Below, in pieces: positions 21,079 to 21,191 of a DNA stretch of 21,191 nucleotides. Under the pieces are notes generated by a model. That model did no database searches, was not told the DNA's origin, and saw nothing but the letters and a program-made list of their open reading frames with translations. Each line of letters starts with the position of its first letter. The first letter of the stretch is position 1. Origin of the DNA: a virus. Made by a program: the position numbers and the translations under genes. Location of the stretch: the IMG/VR virus record IMGVR_UViG_3300044638_002652, positions 1 to 21,191 of that record; one strand, 5' to 3'.

Positions 21079-21191
21079 TTATTTATAAAGTTTAGATAAG
21101 AATGTATTTTGTGCCGAAGCTACTTTCTTACCGAATTTTTGTTTTTCTTTTGAAGTGTTTGCTGATGTAGTCTCATCTATTGGAGCACCAT
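21079..21191 (-). CDS. C-terminal fragment of an unknown protein (cut by window edge)
   Basis: The last 37 codons of a gene reading into the window, ending KKVASAQNTFLSKLYK with a Lys/Thr/Glu-rich section before. It ends 16 nt before the capsid start, a common place for a scaffold or head-morphogenesis protein, but this fragment has no diagnostic motif. Confidence 0.55.
   Translation of the reverse strand, partial: GAPIDETTSANTSKEKQKFGKKVASAQNTFLSKLYK

Noticed and set aside
3390-21087. TATAAATA, the T4 late promoter box, on the minus strand at 3390-3397, 8493-8500 and 21080-21087, the last just upstream of the capsid gene.
   Set aside because: In DNA this AT-rich about this many copies are expected by chance on two strands; one is inside the leader of an early gene, and another overlaps the end of the gene upstream of capsid.
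1-21191. Diversity-generating retroelement, CRISPR array, integrase or attachment site, toxin-antitoxin pair, and stop-codon reassignment.
   Set aside because: No reverse transcriptase, template/variable repeats, regular spaced repeats, recombinase or tRNA-end duplication was seen; genes end normally at TAA, TAG and TGA.

Overview
The window is a 21.2 kb piece of an AT-rich tailed-phage (Caudoviricetes) genome. Gene content gives the phage call directly: a Walker A-bearing large terminase, a portal, an HK97-type capsid protein, an HK97 gp10-like protein, a tape measure protein and an XkdF-like head protease. The host is most likely in the Bacteroidota. Five promoters fit TTTG-N20-TAnnTTTR, the Bacteroidota sigma consensus, every one with a 20-nt spacer. 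Starts are preceded by A-rich leaders rather than Shine-Dalgarno sequences, and a tail protein carries the Thr/Ser run I associate with environmental Bacteroidota phages. I see no integrase, repressor, tRNA, CRISPR array or reverse transcriptase here, so lifestyle cannot be decided from this window.

Nearly everything is on the minus strand, so transcription runs from high to low coordinates. From 21191 down to about 6750 lies the virion block: the end of an unknown gene, major capsid protein, a probable tail-tube or second major structural protein, a small structural protein, portal, head-tail connector, tail-terminator-like protein, gp10-like protein, three tail/tail-tip proteins (the last with a 32-residue Thr/Ser linker), a glycosyltransferase and methyltransferase pair, a 51-aa protein, the tape measure protein, the XkdF-like protease with a six-Cys tail, and a 107-aa protein. 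Genes here abut or overlap by 1-4 nt, and no host-like promoter was found in the gaps.

At 5881-6753 the only plus-strand gene encodes a gp55-like (late) sigma factor, with its own host-type promoter and a dyad at the predicted transcription start. Below it, 5488-5796 is a small Cys-containing head-associated gene, followed by a strong terminator and a candidate origin (two DnaA-box matches and three near-palindromic repeats at 5310-5410). From 5280 to 2200 is a block of small genes with four host-type promoters (probably early genes), including three tandem paralogs. From 2197 to 1 come an HNH endonuclease, small proteins, a second sigma-like protein, and the small and large terminase genes, the last cut off by the window edge.

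Inferred logic: host RNA polymerase reads the small-gene block and the late sigma gene; the phage sigma factor(s) then direct transcription of the virion block. The glycosyltransferase/methyltransferase pair lies directly after the Thr/Ser-rich tail protein and may decorate it. The module order is unusual: the tape measure gene and protease come after the tail-tip and adhesin genes, and the terminase genes are far from the portal.
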